Shown here piece after piece: positions 1 to 10,854 of a DNA stretch of 64,000 nucleotides. This DNA comes from Hansfordia pulvinata (lineage: Eukaryota; Ascomycota; Sordariomycetes; Xylariales), in the NCBI GenBank assembly GCA_006538405.1, contig BJKQ01000003.1, positions 2,790,001 to 2,854,000 on the forward strand, given 5' to 3'. Below the pieces are notes generated by a model, which had not been told where the DNA came from, searched no databases, and saw only the letters and a program-made list of their open reading frames with translations. The position numbers and the translations under genes were made by a program. How positions within the stretch are numbered: position 1 is the stretch's first letter; each line of letters starts with the position of its first letter.

Positions 1-1
1 G

Positions 2-406
2 CGCGTGATGCCGACGTCGGCCACGGAGGCCGCCGGGGGCGGCGGCAGCGGCACCACCAAGGGCGAGGTGAGCGGCGGCAGCAGCGGCGGCGGCGGCGGA
101 AGGGGCCGCAGGAAGAAGCAGAAGAGCAAGGTGGAGGCGCGCGACTGGCCCGTGCAGCACCAGCAGGGCGAGGGCCGGTGCGAGGAGATTGCGTTCGGGC
201 CCGGGGCGACCAAGGTGGCGTGCGTCGCGGACGACCTGCGCGACGGCAAGGGCGGCGGGTTCGAGTCGTACCGGGCGCTGGAGCGGGCGCTGCAGTCGGC
301 GGCGGCGAGCGGCAGCGGCAGCGGCGGAGAGCTGTACCCGGCCGTGCTGCCGGGGGTGCCGCCGGGCGAGCCGCCGTGCGAGGTGGTGCGGACCGGGTGG
401 TCGTGA
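2..406 (+). CDS. 3' end of an unrecognised gene (partial)
   Basis: The reading frame is open from the left edge to a TGA at 404-406, so this is the C-terminal end of a gene whose start lies outside the window. About 130 residues are visible. They hold Gly/Ser-rich low-complexity stretches, a basic patch (GRGRRKKQKSK) that could be a nuclear localisation signal, and a better-ordered tail containing RDWPVQHQQGEGRCEEIAFG and FESYRALERAL. The family is not recognised. Codon use is strongly GC-biased as in the other coding regions here. A short poly-T run follows the stop at about 451-467. Confidence 0.5.
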   Translation, partial: RVMPTSATEAAGGGGSGTTKGEVSGGSSGGGGGRGRRKKQKSKVEARDWPVQHQQGEGRCEEIAFGPGATKVACVADDLRDGKGGGFESYRALERALQSAAASGSGSGGELYPAVLPGVPPGEPPCEVVRTGWS

Positions 407-3311
407 TCCATCCTCATACCTTGCGGCAGCGGTGTCTTTGCATTGTCCATATTTTTTTTTTTTTTTGATTTTTTTTCTTAGCTTAGTACCACGATTACTG
501 CTAGTAGCGCCCGTTGTCTAGATGAGCGGATAGGCTGGATATACCCCATTGATTACCGTACTCAATATCTTGACGGCGCGCAACGTGAGACGGCTATTTG
601 CGAGTGATGTCTATACTTAGGTACCTGTCTTAAACTGTCTATGCCCGAGAAACCAAGCTGCAGGCGATACAGACTGGGACTGACTGCACAGTGATACTCT
701 TGGTGATGGGTAAAGGCTCACGATACGTGACAATAGCTCTCATGGTGGTTTCCCGCAAAGGAGCTGTCGGCAAAGCTCCGAGCTCTGCGCATCCACCACG
801 ACCACTCTTGCTACGCAAGTACGTGACACATAGCCACCTCCAAATGCTCACCTCCATGGTCCATGATCTGGCCCTTAACGGCCGAAAGACACGAATCCCT
901 CATGTGGACTTAACCGCCGCTTGCCATACCCATTTGCCTCATCCGAGGCGTGGTTCCCCGTTTACCCCCGAAAGCGCATCGCCACACGAGCAGGACCAAC
1001 AAGCTAAGGTGACCAGTCTGCCTCGCCAAGCTGGGGCGGCGCGGGACGCACATGCGCGGCACCTGCGGGAGACTTTGCCACGGGCGGCTTTATCGTGGGA
1101 GCAACCCGCCCCCCGCCCTTTTCTCCTTGACCGTTCAGGACGAGGGGAGTTTTGACGAGAGAGAAAGGGGGCCTGGGCGTATTGAGATGAGAGACTCAAG
1201 CATTTCTCGGCACCTGAACCTGCACGCGCAACCGGGCTCCACGGCTCGAAAGGGACCGCGCGCATTAGATAGCCCCTACACTGCCTGCCTCGGAGATAAG
1301 ATGCCGAACTGGACTGGACCGGACCGAGAGAGCTGATTTACAAGGAACGTTTGCCGGTGTGTGTGTGTCCATTGAAAGCGCCTGCGTTCCCCCGGGTGCG
1401 GGATCGCTACGAGTAACAGGTCGCATGCACTGCCTCACTCTGGCTTTCTTCTTCTTTCTTTTTTCCTTCTTTGTTTCGCTCAGGGCACGCACACGTATCT
1501 TTGCACTTCTGCCTTGATCTTGGTGTGTTTTCTTCTTCTGCTTCTTCTTCTTATTTTCTCTTGTCGGCCGTACTCGCGCGTGCAAGCAGACACGGTGAGA
1601 GTGAGGTTAAGCTTGATACAGAAGCTGGATGGCTGCCTTGCCTAGCCGGCTTTGCGGGGATCTGGGGGGGTGGCGTTGCTTCGCCACGCTGCCGAGCTGC
1701 AGCGGTGATTGGGCCGTTGCGGGAGCTGAAAATGTGGCTTTGGGGAGGTTCGGGCTGGGAATGGAAGAAGGCGAAGACGAAACATCCATGATGGCGGCGC
1801 GCTGTGAGAAGCTTACTGCCTATGTAGAGTTCGTGGAGAGGGAAGTGGGGTGGAGGGGCACAGGAGCACAGGGGCATGAAGGGCTAACGACGGCGGTACG
1901 CGGGCGGCGGGTGCAGCAGCGGGCCTTCTGGGCGTGCTCTAGGGGCTTGAATAAGCGAGCGCTACCCGGGCGGATCCAATCCGATGATACGACGGGAGTA
2001 GCCTCAGTGGGCGCGGCGGGCTGGACAGGCGGTGCAGGGCTCTGGAACGGGCGCCTGCAGATGTAGGTACCTAGGTACCTTAGGTAGGTAGGCAACCGTA
2101 AGGTATCACGGTATCTATCCGCTGGAGATTTTGCAGTCTGCATTTATGCGGAGTAGATGGATGCCATCACTTGTCTCGGCGCCATCTGTCGCGCGCTTCT
2201 CGTGGCATCTCCGCTTTTTCCCCTGGCCATCTTGACGGGCGTGACGGGCCACGCGGGCGAGGCCTCGTGCGAGCAGCTAGACTCTCGTAGCTCCGCAGGC
2301 TTGGGCTCAGGATGGATAGGCTGCTCGTGCTAGTTAGCTACATCTACTCGTGGGGGACTTTCGGCGGCAGAGAACAAGGCGATTCAAGCAGCGAATGAGG
2401 CGGCTAGTTCGGCAGCAAGGGTGCGATACTGCTGCGCCCTGCTCGTTGCTCATGGTTGGTTGCACGCGGTGGTGAGCGGGTTCTGCAATCCCGGATATCT
2501 TGAGAGAGGATGGTCTGAGATGGGGATATTGGGACATGCCATTCTTGTATCTTGTCCCATCTGAAATCGTCTCACGAGGGCTGTCTCTATTTGAGAGAGT
2601 GTCTGTCAATCCTGTCCTGTCCCTGTCCCTGTTCCTGGTGCCTCCAGTGCATGTGAGATGCTCGTGGGCACTGGCACGTATTCTCACTTGGGGCTGCCCC
2701 ATCCGCGCTCGTGCCTTTCCAGATTAAAATAAATCTGGCGGCGGCCTCCCACGCCGACGGAAGCTGCTCTTGCCGTCCCTAAGCTCCATTGACGTCAGCT
2801 TGTCTCGCCGGCGGCTGGTGGGCGCCTGCCTCTGGCTTCATCCTGCCCGCCTTCGTTTTTGGTCTTCTCTCTTCTTATCCGTCTCTCCCACCCAAACTCA
2901 CCGTTCACCAGCGAAAGCCGTCGCCACTCCACGAGCACATCCAATGCCATCCACACCTGATTACCACTAGATACCTACCCACTGCTTACCGTGCATCGCC
3001 GACACGAGCTTGCCCCGGTCCGCCGTCTGTTCTCGGCCCACGATCACCAACAGGGATCCCGGTGCTGGCCCGCCTCCCCCATGCGCCTCCGCTGACACAG
3101 CCTCCCGCCGTCGCCCAAATCTATCTGCTGCTGCACCTCCTCGTCTCAACCGTCACCCCTCTGCGGCCGCAGCCGGTTTCACGCCCCGACTTCATCACTT
3201 CTCGTCCCCGCCTCTTGCCCTCCGCTGTTCTCTGAACCTTCTTCTTGCGTTCCTCCTCCATCCGCCGTGTTGCTTGCATTCGGGTCTCTCCTCCCTTGCC
3301 GTAGCACCACC
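407..3311. other. Gene-poor interval
   Basis: No convincing coding region. It holds poly-T near 451-478, T/C-rich stretches at 1441-1560, and a TACCTA-type cluster at 2064-2092 (gtaggtacctaggtacctta). The last 300-400 bases are pyrimidine-rich and probably contain the promoter and 5' UTR of the gene starting at 3312 or 3350. Confidence 0.5.
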
Positions 3312-4743
3312 ATGGCCACAGCCCAGGACCCCTCCGCCCCGGCCCCGCTATGGCCGCGGACCCGGCTCCGGCCAAGCCTGCCCCGACCGGGATCAGCAAC
3401 GACCCCAGCGCCGACTTTCCCAACGCCACCACCCAACCGTCCGCCCTTCCTACGGACCCGGTCCCGGCCCCGGCCCCGGCCCCGGCTCCGGCTCCGACTT
3501 CGGCAAATCAGACCACTTCCGCAGCGCCCGCTTCCGAACCCACCCAACCCTCCGATGCGGCCGTCCCTCCGCCCTATACCTCCACCGATCCCGCCGTCGC
3601 CGCCAAAGACACTACCAACCCCACCGACTTCCAGGGCGAGGTCTTGACCAACAACGACCTGCCCTCGCTCGAGACCCTTCGCAAAATTGAGTCCTACACG
3701 GTCCTCGGCCGCGACGGCCGCTCCGTCCCTTTCAAGAGCCTCTTCACCGGCCACAATGTCGCCCGTCGTGTTCTCGTCATCTTCGTCCGCCACTTCTTCT
3801 GCGGTGTGAGTCCGCCCTACCTGCCCGTGTTCGCCAGTCAAGATTTTCCCGCTGACTGAACCCGCCCTCAGATGTGCCAAGAGTACCTGCGCAAGCTGGC
3901 CAAGTCCATCACCCCCGATGCCCTGCTTCAGCTGCCGGTGCCCACCTTCATTGCCGTCGTCGGCTGTGGTGCCCCCGAGCTGATTGATGGTTACGTCGCG
4001 GAGACGGGTTGTCAGTTTCCCGTCTACGCTGATCCCACTCGTCGTCTCTACTCCGAGCTCGGCATGGTCCGCACTCTCAGCAAGGGCTCTCGTCCGGCTT
4101 ACATGCAAGGCCGCTCTTTCGCCTCCACCGTTGTCTCCGGCGTGGTCCAGGGCTTGCGACACGTCCGCGACGGCCTCGTTACCAAGATGGGCGACCAGCG
4201 CCAGGTCGGCGGCGAGTTCCTCTTCGAGCCCGCCGACGCCTCTCTCGACCATCCAGCCGACTTTAGTGCCCCGGGCAGCGACACGGGCGCCGATGACGAG
4301 GCCTCCGCGTCTGCCTCGGCTGCTGCCCCCGCAGCATCCTCGGATCCCGAGAAGGTGCTGTTCCCAGCGATAAGCCAGAGACGACGACGGCAGGCAGCAG
4401 CAGCAGCGCCAAAACCGGAGACAAGCGACGCAGCCAGGAACGCCAGCTCGAGGAGAAGCGTATCACGTGGTGCCACCGCATGCGCTCGACGCGCGACCAC
4501 GCCGAGATCCCTGAGCTGATGGAGGTGCTGGGGCTCGAGCCCGATGGCGTCACGCCCACGGCACGGGGCCACGATAAGCGCTGGGCCAAGGCTCTGGCCA
4601 CCCGCAAGGGCACCGGGCTCAGCATGGCTAGCCAGATGAGCCGCATGAGCGCCATGCCCGACGGCGCGTCCGCCGTGGCATCGGTCACCGAGGCGGAGGA
4701 GCAGGGGAGGAGGACGACCACGGCGGAAGCGGCGGCTCCGTAG
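3312..4743 (+). CDS. AhpC/TSA-type peroxiredoxin-like protein
   Basis: Member of the AhpC/TSA_2 (PRXL2-like) thioredoxin-fold family, probably a cytosolic redox protein. Exon 1 ends at 3805, a 66-nt GTGAGT...CAG intron spans 3806-3871, and exon 2 runs from 3872. The intron falls inside the CxxC motif: CG | MC in FFCGMCQEYL. Downstream stretches such as PTFIAVVGCGAPELIDGY, FPVYADPTRRLYSELGM and QGLRHVRDGLVTKMGDQRQVGGEFLF are typical of the family. The N-terminus is a Pro/Ala-rich low-complexity extension. The frame breaks near 4355; the C-terminal part (RITWCHRMRSTRDHAEIPEL) is read in another frame to the stop at 4743. One extra G at 4354-4355 joins the two parts. The best Kozak ATG (3312, ACCACCATGG) is in a different frame from the ATG at 3350, and one extra base near 3347 would join them too. 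If not, the start is 3350. Confidence 0.8.
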
Positions 4744-5424
4744 TCTGCTCAGGGCGGAAAAGATGAAAGCGGCAACAGGCCAAAATAAGAAGAGCAGCAG
4801 AAAGGCGAGCTTCCGAGGAGTTACAGGCTGTTCATCGCCGATTGGATGTGGCCCATGGAAATGTCAACGGCGACAGAGGGAAGGATTGAGAAGGGATGGA
4901 AGCAGACACAAACGAGATACCACTTGATTCACGATTGCAATGCGAACGGGGTCGGCGACCACGAGTCATCCCCCCGGCTAATTGAACCACAAATAACCAA
5001 CGACCCCGACCCTCTTTCCGCTGCCCGCGTTCATCCGGACTGGCACGGTCGCGTGTCTGGGCATGCTGACTGAACACGGGCAGCTGATATCGGTATCCGC
5101 AATTTATCTGGCCGATCTGGTGTGTGTGATGCAGCACAGTCTCTCAATTGCGAGGCTCTCACCTCGCTGACACTTCGACTTGCGCCGCTCAAGCTGACTT
5201 GACCCGTGGGCTGCCGCCTTGTTCTTCCCCGGGAGCACGGCATCGGTGACGTTTAGTTCTCTCCGTGTGATAAAAATCTGCCCATGGCTGGTTCTCTTGT
5301 CTATTTGTGGTAGTTGCCTAGCTAGCTGTAGTGCCTACTCGGAGGTAATGCCTACACGTGGGTAGCCAAGTGCATTGAGGCCCCTTCCATTTTGTTATTC
5401 CCGGGCCATTCTCCCAATCGGCTC
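4744..5424. other. Intergenic, convergent 3' flanks
   Basis: Lies between the 3' ends of the peroxiredoxin-like gene and the secreted-protein gene on the opposite strand. No gene, RNA or clear repeat seen. Confidence 0.5.
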
Positions 5425-6051
5425 TCAGTCCGAATCGACACCAGGATCGGCCCACAGTACCAGATGATTTTCAACGGCGAAGGCCCATCTCATCGGCCTA
5501 TCTGACACAATTCTTTGGCTGACGCTGTAATGCGCCAGCATATTGACGGGGTTGTTTCTGGTTGCCCACATGGCGGCCATGGCAACCACACCGTCGACCG
5601 GCTCAACTAGGTGGGGCTTCGACAAGGATTTCTCGACGGTTTTTCGGTTGTCGTGGTCCTCGGCCAGGGCCCGCAGCCGCGCGCTCTGGACCAGCTCCCT
5701 CAGCCTCCGGCGGTCCCCGAGGAGGGCCTCCAGCGTCGCCCGGTCCGCCGCCAGGAACGCCGTCATCGGCCCTTCCTTGCTCCGGCCCTCCAGCGTGACC
5801 GCGTCGCCGCCCGTGATCTCCGGGTCGATCTGGTAGATGGCCCCGGTCTCGTCCATGTCGAGCTCGGGCGTTTCTGCCGCGGCGCCGTCGCTGCTCGCCA
5901 CGCCCGCCAGCTCGCTGGGTTTCGTCCAGAACAGGCCGGCCGTGGAGTGCCCCCGCCGGTCCACCCTCGGCTGGGTGGTCGCGGCGGCCACCGCGCACGA
6001 CGACGAGGCCAGGGCGAGGATCGCCAGGACCTGGGGGCTTCGGAATAACAT
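5425..6051 (-). CDS. Putative secreted protein
   Basis: Uninterrupted 208-residue protein. The N-terminus (MLFRSPQVLAILALASSSC, then Ala-rich) is a classical signal peptide, followed at about residue 32 by VDRR, a possible Kex2 processing site. The rest is hydrophilic and nearly Cys-free. Segments include MDETGAIYQIDPEITGGDAV and, near the C-terminus, VVAMAAMWATRNNPVN and MRWAFAVENHLVLWADPG. No family is recognised. A TATA-like element on the minus strand (TATATAAAC, about 6253-6262) lies roughly 200 bp upstream of the ATG. The codon use and the 627-base open frame support a real gene; the function is unknown, and it could be an extracellular or vacuolar protein. Confidence 0.65.
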   Translation of the reverse strand: MLFRSPQVLAILALASSSCAVAAATTQPRVDRRGHSTAGLFWTKPSELAGVASSDGAAAETPELDMDETGAIYQIDPEITGGDAVTLEGRSKEGPMTAFLAADRATLEALLGDRRRLRELVQSARLRALAEDHDNRKTVEKSLSKPHLVEPVDGVVAMAAMWATRNNPVNMLAHYSVSQRIVSDRPMRWAFAVENHLVLWADPGVDSD

Positions 6052-6252
6052 CTCGGGTGATTTTTAACCTTTTTTCTTCCCTTTTTTTCCTCTTCCCTTT
6101 TCGACTGTCGCCCTCTCGATAGCGGTCGGGAGTTTTCTCGATGAAGAACAGAGCTTTGTCTGAGAATACCGATGCAAGAGGAGCAAAGTGAACTCGGGCT
6201 TTGATAAGAAGCTCGAGGGGCCAGCAAGAATACAGCGGGTCGACAGCGCGGG

Positions 6253-6263
6253 TTTATATACGC
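6253..6263 (-). promoter_or_regulatory. TATA-like element of the secreted-protein gene
   Basis: On the plus strand this reads tttatatacgc; on the minus strand it gives a TATATAAA-type box about 200 bp upstream of the ATG at 6051. This is inferred from position and sequence only. Confidence 0.35.
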
Positions 6264-6860
6264 ACCCATTTGCATAGGTGACTATCAAATCCATGAGCGT
6301 ATCTTAAGTAGAGTCCGAGCACCCGTAGACACAAAGAAAGCAGGGTGAGCGCCCCTCGGCGCAAAAGGTTGTCAGCGCGTCCCGCTCACAGAAGCAGAGC
6401 GCCGTTAGGAACTTTTGAAGCCTTGGAATGTCCTCAACACGGCGAATTCTCTATTAATAGAAGGACCTGCTGGCTATGGTAGCCCTCCAGGCTTCGTCCA
6501 CCCAAGAGCAAACGCACCGTCCCTCCCTCGGTTGGGGTGCTTGGGCACGGCGCCAGTTTGCCGTCCCGATGCGTTACTTACCTTGGGTATGTTTTGGTGG
6601 AGGGGTCCAGTGGCGGCCCTGCCAGCGTGAGATGAGAAAGGCAGCCTGGGTGGTTTTCCTTTTCCGCCCCGTGTCCCCTGCAAGAAGGATTCGTTCGACA
6701 GTCTGCGTCTCACTCGGGGTGTCGGCTCGGCTGAGAGGGTTACGCGCGTTAGCTACCGCCACGCCGCGGGGATTTCGAGCGAGATCGCCCCGTTCCGGAT
6801 ACTCTATGTACTTTCCAGGCTTCCTCGTTTGCTCTGAGAAAAGACTCTCTCTTTTTTTCT

Positions 6861-6882
6861 GGGGGGGGGGGGGGGGGGGGGG
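6861..6882. repeat. Poly-G tract (22 G)
   Basis: An uninterrupted run of 22 G directly after a T/C-rich stretch. It belongs to a set of long G/C homopolymers in the window (26639-26661, 30992-31008, 43947-43960, 45049-45067). Confidence 0.9.
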
Positions 6883-6891
6883 TTGTCCTTG

Positions 6892-7518
6892 TTATTTATT
6901 TATGTCCCCCTCACTCTCCGGGATCCCCAATTCCCCGTGGCCACCGCATTGTATTCCCAGGTCAATCAACACACCCAAAGCCGAAGAGGCGAGGAGAGCT
7001 TCCTTGCCCGGGGCGCCTGGCTCGGTAGGTATGGTGTCTCCTCTGAGCTCTACGTGAATGTGCAGCATGGGCATCCATCGCATCATCGTGATGATCCGGT
7101 TGAGAAAGGCGACCGCGGTCTGGACCATACGTGGGCCGCCCTCCCACCGCATCGTGCCACCCCTTGTCTTGGATGATTGCGGCTGCCCCCACCTGGTAGC
7201 AAACATGATTCTGTGCTCCAGATATGAGCCTGACTGGCCCTGGGGCGCGATAGAGGTCACTCTACCCTTGTGCTCGTTGAATGGGAAGGGAATGAAGAGG
7301 GCCTCCTGAATGTGCCCATGAGCGAACCGGAGGCGTGGCACAAGACACAACGTAGTAATACTGCGGCTTCTCGGACTGTAATACTGCCGTAATCGCAAGC
7401 ACAGCCGGGCCAGGATCAAGCCGGGTTGACGAGAGAAGAGAAGAGAGGTCCTGTGCGGGACGGGTTCGCGATAGCTAAGACGGTCCCCTGCTTGGGTTAG
7501 CATCATCTCTTGGCCCAA
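6892..7518 (-). CDS. Doubtful hypothetical protein
   Basis: A 208-residue open frame with a protein-like composition in its second half (HGHIQEALFIPFPFNEHKG, FATRWGQPQSSKTRGGTMRW, FLNRIITMMRWMPMLHIHVE). There is no signal peptide, no recognised domain, no introns and no clear promoter, and it ends just before a poly-C run on this strand. An open frame of this length can arise by chance in a window this size, or it may be a gene relic. Treat it as unconfirmed. Confidence 0.25.
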   Translation of the reverse strand: MGQEMMLTQAGDRLSYREPVPHRTSLLFSRQPGLILARLCLRLRQYYSPRSRSITTLCLVPRLRFAHGHIQEALFIPFPFNEHKGRVTSIAPQGQSGSYLEHRIMFATRWGQPQSSKTRGGTMRWEGGPRMVQTAVAFLNRIITMMRWMPMLHIHVELRGDTIPTEPGAPGKEALLASSALGVLIDLGIQCGGHGELGIPESEGDINK

Positions 7519-9412
7519 GGTCTCAGGTTACACCCCCAAGGACCTGGAAGGATATCGTACCACAGCTTAAAGTTTCTCGGAGCTGTCAGCAACGGGCTTG
7601 ACCCTTGAAAAACAGGGCGTGCTGGTATACCGTAATCGATCCCAGGAATTGCCAGCTAATGGCCGATTCGCCTTGACAGAATATGTCGACGACTCGACGC
7701 CTGCTGCATGTCTCTTCTACCGCCTGTCATGGCCATTTCCACTGTCTTTCGCGACACAGAGAGGTTGAATAACATGCTTGATTCATCATATTGTCGATTG
7801 AATACGTGTGGTAGCCATTGCACGTCCCAGCGCCCCCTGATGGACCACTTCGATCGATCGGTCCTCCCAGCTAGGGATCCCGACTTCAAGTTTCCTCGCA
7901 GCTCCAGAGCTTCCGCCGCTTGTCATGCCCCCGAAGTCCATGACGCTGTCCAGATTCGTCACGCCTTTGGGTCCTAACCGGCCCATCTTCAGACAAAGGC
8001 AGGTGTTTCATGGCCAGGATCTCTATAGTATTACGATGCAGCGTTGCTGTGACTCTTGCAGGAGAGTCTGCATCCGCTTCTGATGCATGCATCTGCAGGA
8101 AATGGTCAGTGTCCAATTCTGGTTTCTTACATCTCTCTCTCTCTCTCTCTTTCAAGAAATACGAGGTCTCACCTTGAGCCTGTCACGCCAAATAGGTAGG
8201 CAGACAGTTCTGGTCGTCTTTGCATTTCGTATACAGCTCTTGAAGTCTGTTGCACAGCGTTTAACCCCGTATTCTAGCCTCGTGTTTGATGCTCAGAACG
8301 TCGCCGACGACGAGATGTAGTACCGCCACGCTTGCAGCACCAACGGACCCCGGAACGAGATGGCTGTCGAGCTGGTTGCGTCATCGACAGGCATGGGTAT
8401 CACGCTGTTGGGACGCAACGCAGGCACTCATCTTCTGCTGCCGCGTAAGGATTGGCCGAAGACGGACGAGTTCTCGCACGGAGTCACGGGCCCGGTCATG
8501 TTCATGCCTACAGCCAAGCGACTCGGGCGCAGTCCGCTGGTTCTGCCCCAGCCTCGCGGGAGACCAATAAGGACGAGTGCACTGTCGCTGGGGGGGGGGA
8601 CGCGTGGATGACTCGTACGGAAACAAACAAAACAAGACGTCGGCAAGCAGATGGATCCGTGACGACGGCGGATGATTGTCGTTCCAATAGGAGGTCGACG
8701 CGTGTGGATTTTGCTGTGAGCAAACATGAAGTACTCGTATTGGGCTCGATACCCTGTGGGCTCCGTCTGTACCCCAGCTCATAGGTTGCCTCACCATACA
8801 TGTATTGGATGGGTGCCTACTTGTGTATCGTGGTAGGTAGTATGTTCATGTGGCTACGTCTTGACTACGTACCTACTAGGTACGAGCCGAGAGCCTCATG
8901 CTGATATTTGGTCGAATGGTGCCGGGCAGATGTCTAGTACCTACCTACCCACGTACCTTATCTATAATAATGTATAGTACCTACCTAACTACTCAACCGA
9001 CGTGCATGTATTCACAGTACCTGGCGGGCGTCCATCTCTGCGTCTCGGGACGTTGACGAAGTAGCTTCTCCCAAGTCCATTCCAGTTTGAAGAGTGTTTG
9101 CAATACGGTCATGGATGCATGGTACTTGACCCGACCTCCTTCAATACATCCATGCTCGAATACTACGTTTGGTTACTCGTACGTACATTGTAACCGGGCG
9201 GCTGCCCTCGGGCTGTCTCTGCCTCCTCCCTCCAGAGCTACCTTACGTATGCTCTCATCGCCGCGTACTCCCGCCCTCGCCTCCCTTGTTGACAACCTTT
9301 GCATCCACCCTCTCACCCATTCCCCTCTGGTCCACTTGAACCATCACGCTATCCGCACACGCATTGCGCGTCCAACCCGCTTCTGACCTCGGAGGGATCT
9401 TCACTTGGCAGT

Positions 9413-10309
9413 ATGAACATGAACTCCCGAGAGATGCCCAACCAGCTGCAAAGCTTGTCATTCAGGCCACGGCTAGACGAACCGTCGGGGATCCATAGCC
9501 GCACACCGCGGCTGAGCGACGAGCACGGCGATTCTTCGAGCGGCAGGCCCAGCGATTCTTCGAGCAGCCGGCACAGCGATCCTCCCCGTTCGAGAGCACG
9601 GCCTGGTCATTCTTCGGGCGACCGGCTTACGCAGTCATCGTACGAACAGCTTAAACAACCTGCAAAGCGCCGCTTTGCGTTCAAAGGCGCAGATGTCGCA
9701 GCCCGCCGAGCTCGCAAGAACGCGAGGCGCCATGGCGCGGCACCCCCTGCTTCGCAAAAGGAGAGCCCCCTCTCCGCATCCTCTGATCCATCCGGATCTT
9801 CATTTCCCGAGGACGACGACCGTGGCGATAATGTCAAAGACATATCTGAATTCAGTCCCTGGCTGCCCCCTCCCCCCGTCCGTATCCAGAAGGTCGAGAT
9901 ACCCTGCTCCAGATTTCGCAACGATGAGGAATTCTTTGACCGACTCGATCGGATCGACGAAGAGACGTTCAGTTTGATAACGGGAAAGCACAGTTCCATG
10001 TACATCGTTTTGATGTGGCTTCGGGAGGAAGAGGCTGCAGAGAGGGAGAGGTCCGCCAAAGGCATATCTCGATACAACCGCTGGCTACCCCCCCTCCCTG
10101 TCCGCGTCCAGAAGACTGAGATACCCTGCTCCAGATTTCGCAACGATGAAAGGTTCTTTGAATGGCTCGATCGAGACATTGACAAAGAGAAATATGATTT
10201 GATAACAGGAATGCACACTTCCATGTACATCATTTTGATGTGGCTCCGGGAGGAAGAGGTTGCAGTGATGGAGAGGTCCGTCCAGGGCGAGCAGATGGAG
10301 CAAGCATAA
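9413..10309 (+). CDS. Protein with two tandem copies of an unrecognised 74-residue module
   Basis: A 298-residue intronless protein. Residues 1-100 are Ser/Arg/Pro-rich and disordered, with short repeats (SSSGRPSDSSSSRHSDPPRS). Residues 78-105 are basic (AKRRFAFKGADVAARRARKN) and could act in nuclear targeting. Residues 144-217 and 218-292 are two copies of one module. Both copies share WLPPxPVR, the identical EIPCSRFRNDE, FFxxLDR, LITGxH, SMYIxLMWLREEE and ERSxxG. The copies are contiguous (9842-10063 and 10064-10288) and include identical DNA such as gagataccctgctccagatt, so the duplication is probably recent. I chose the ATG at 9413; an in-frame ATG at 9299 would add 38 poorly coding residues. 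The family and function are not recognised. It lies upstream of an HGD-type kinase gene in the same orientation. Confidence 0.7.
   Translation: MNMNSREMPNQLQSLSFRPRLDEPSGIHSRTPRLSDEHGDSSSGRPSDSSSSRHSDPPRSRARPGHSSGDRLTQSSYEQLKQPAKRRFAFKGADVAARRARKNARRHGAAPPASQKESPLSASSDPSGSSFPEDDDRGDNVKDISEFSPWLPPPPVRIQKVEIPCSRFRNDEEFFDRLDRIDEETFSLITGKHSSMYIVLMWLREEEAAERERSAKGISRYNRWLPPLPVRVQKTEIPCSRFRNDERFFEWLDRDIDKEKYDLITGMHTSMYIILMWLREEEVAVMERSVQGEQMEQA
9842..10288 (+). repeat. Internal tandem duplication (two units of about 222-225 bp)
   Basis: Unit 1 is 9842-10063 and unit 2 is 10064-10288. They encode two modules with high amino-acid identity and long identical DNA stretches; unit 2 has one extra codon (Asp). 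Confidence 0.85.
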
Positions 10310-10854
10310 GGAATAGTCAACAGGTTTCCTTTCTGATGTACGCGCCGCTTTCGGTCTCAAGTGCGTTATGAGGCGTGTTTATCCTACGGGGTCGTAGACC
10401 TTGGACCGCGGCCGCCGCGAGTCGACCACTTCGCGAGACTGGCCTCAGAGTGTACTTGCTCTGTCTTACTAAACTCGCTTGCGAACTTCGGTAATTGAGG
10501 TCAACGCGACTAGTGCGATGATAAAACGCCGGGCTCACTGGGCACGCCGAGGACCCCTCCCACGTTTGGATCAGTGGACGTGAGAGCCTTGCGCCGGTGG
10601 TATTAGCTTTTCCTGTATCTGAGTGCTCTGACGGTGGTTGTCATATCGGTGTGCAGTTTTATATTAAAGAGGCCGCCTATATCGAAACGGAGGTACCACA
10701 AGACTCCTGACAGGGCAGGCGCTTATAGGACAGGGCTGTCCCGGCAGAGCTCCACGATAGTATCCAGACTTTATCAGGCGTAATCAACGGAGCATTCAAA
10801 CCAGCGGATCCAGCTCTCACCGAAAGCCTCCTCCCTTCCATCCTGCAAAGAATC
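10310..10854. other. Intergenic / kinase promoter region
   Basis: No gene seen between the tandem-module protein and the kinase start at 10855. No distinct regulatory motif can be supported. Confidence 0.4.

Larger units (their letters stand above)
6300..9412. other. Gene-poor interval
   Basis: Largely non-coding. It contains a 22-G tract, one doubtful minus-strand open frame (6892-7518, listed separately), and a TACCTA/GTACCTAC-rich stretch at about 8830-9000. A short open stretch at 8360-8611 contains VELVASSTGMGITLLGRNAG, but no family is recognised and it lacks a credible gene structure. Confidence 0.45.

Noticed and set aside
3179..4252. A 357-codon open frame on the minus strand over the AhpC/TSA gene
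   Set aside because: It is antisense to clear peroxiredoxin-like coding sequence and is Gly/Arg-rich, as expected for a GC-rich shadow frame.
8286..8611. Short open stretches possibly from a decayed gene
   Set aside because: A protein-like segment is visible but no family match, start or splice structure can be supported.
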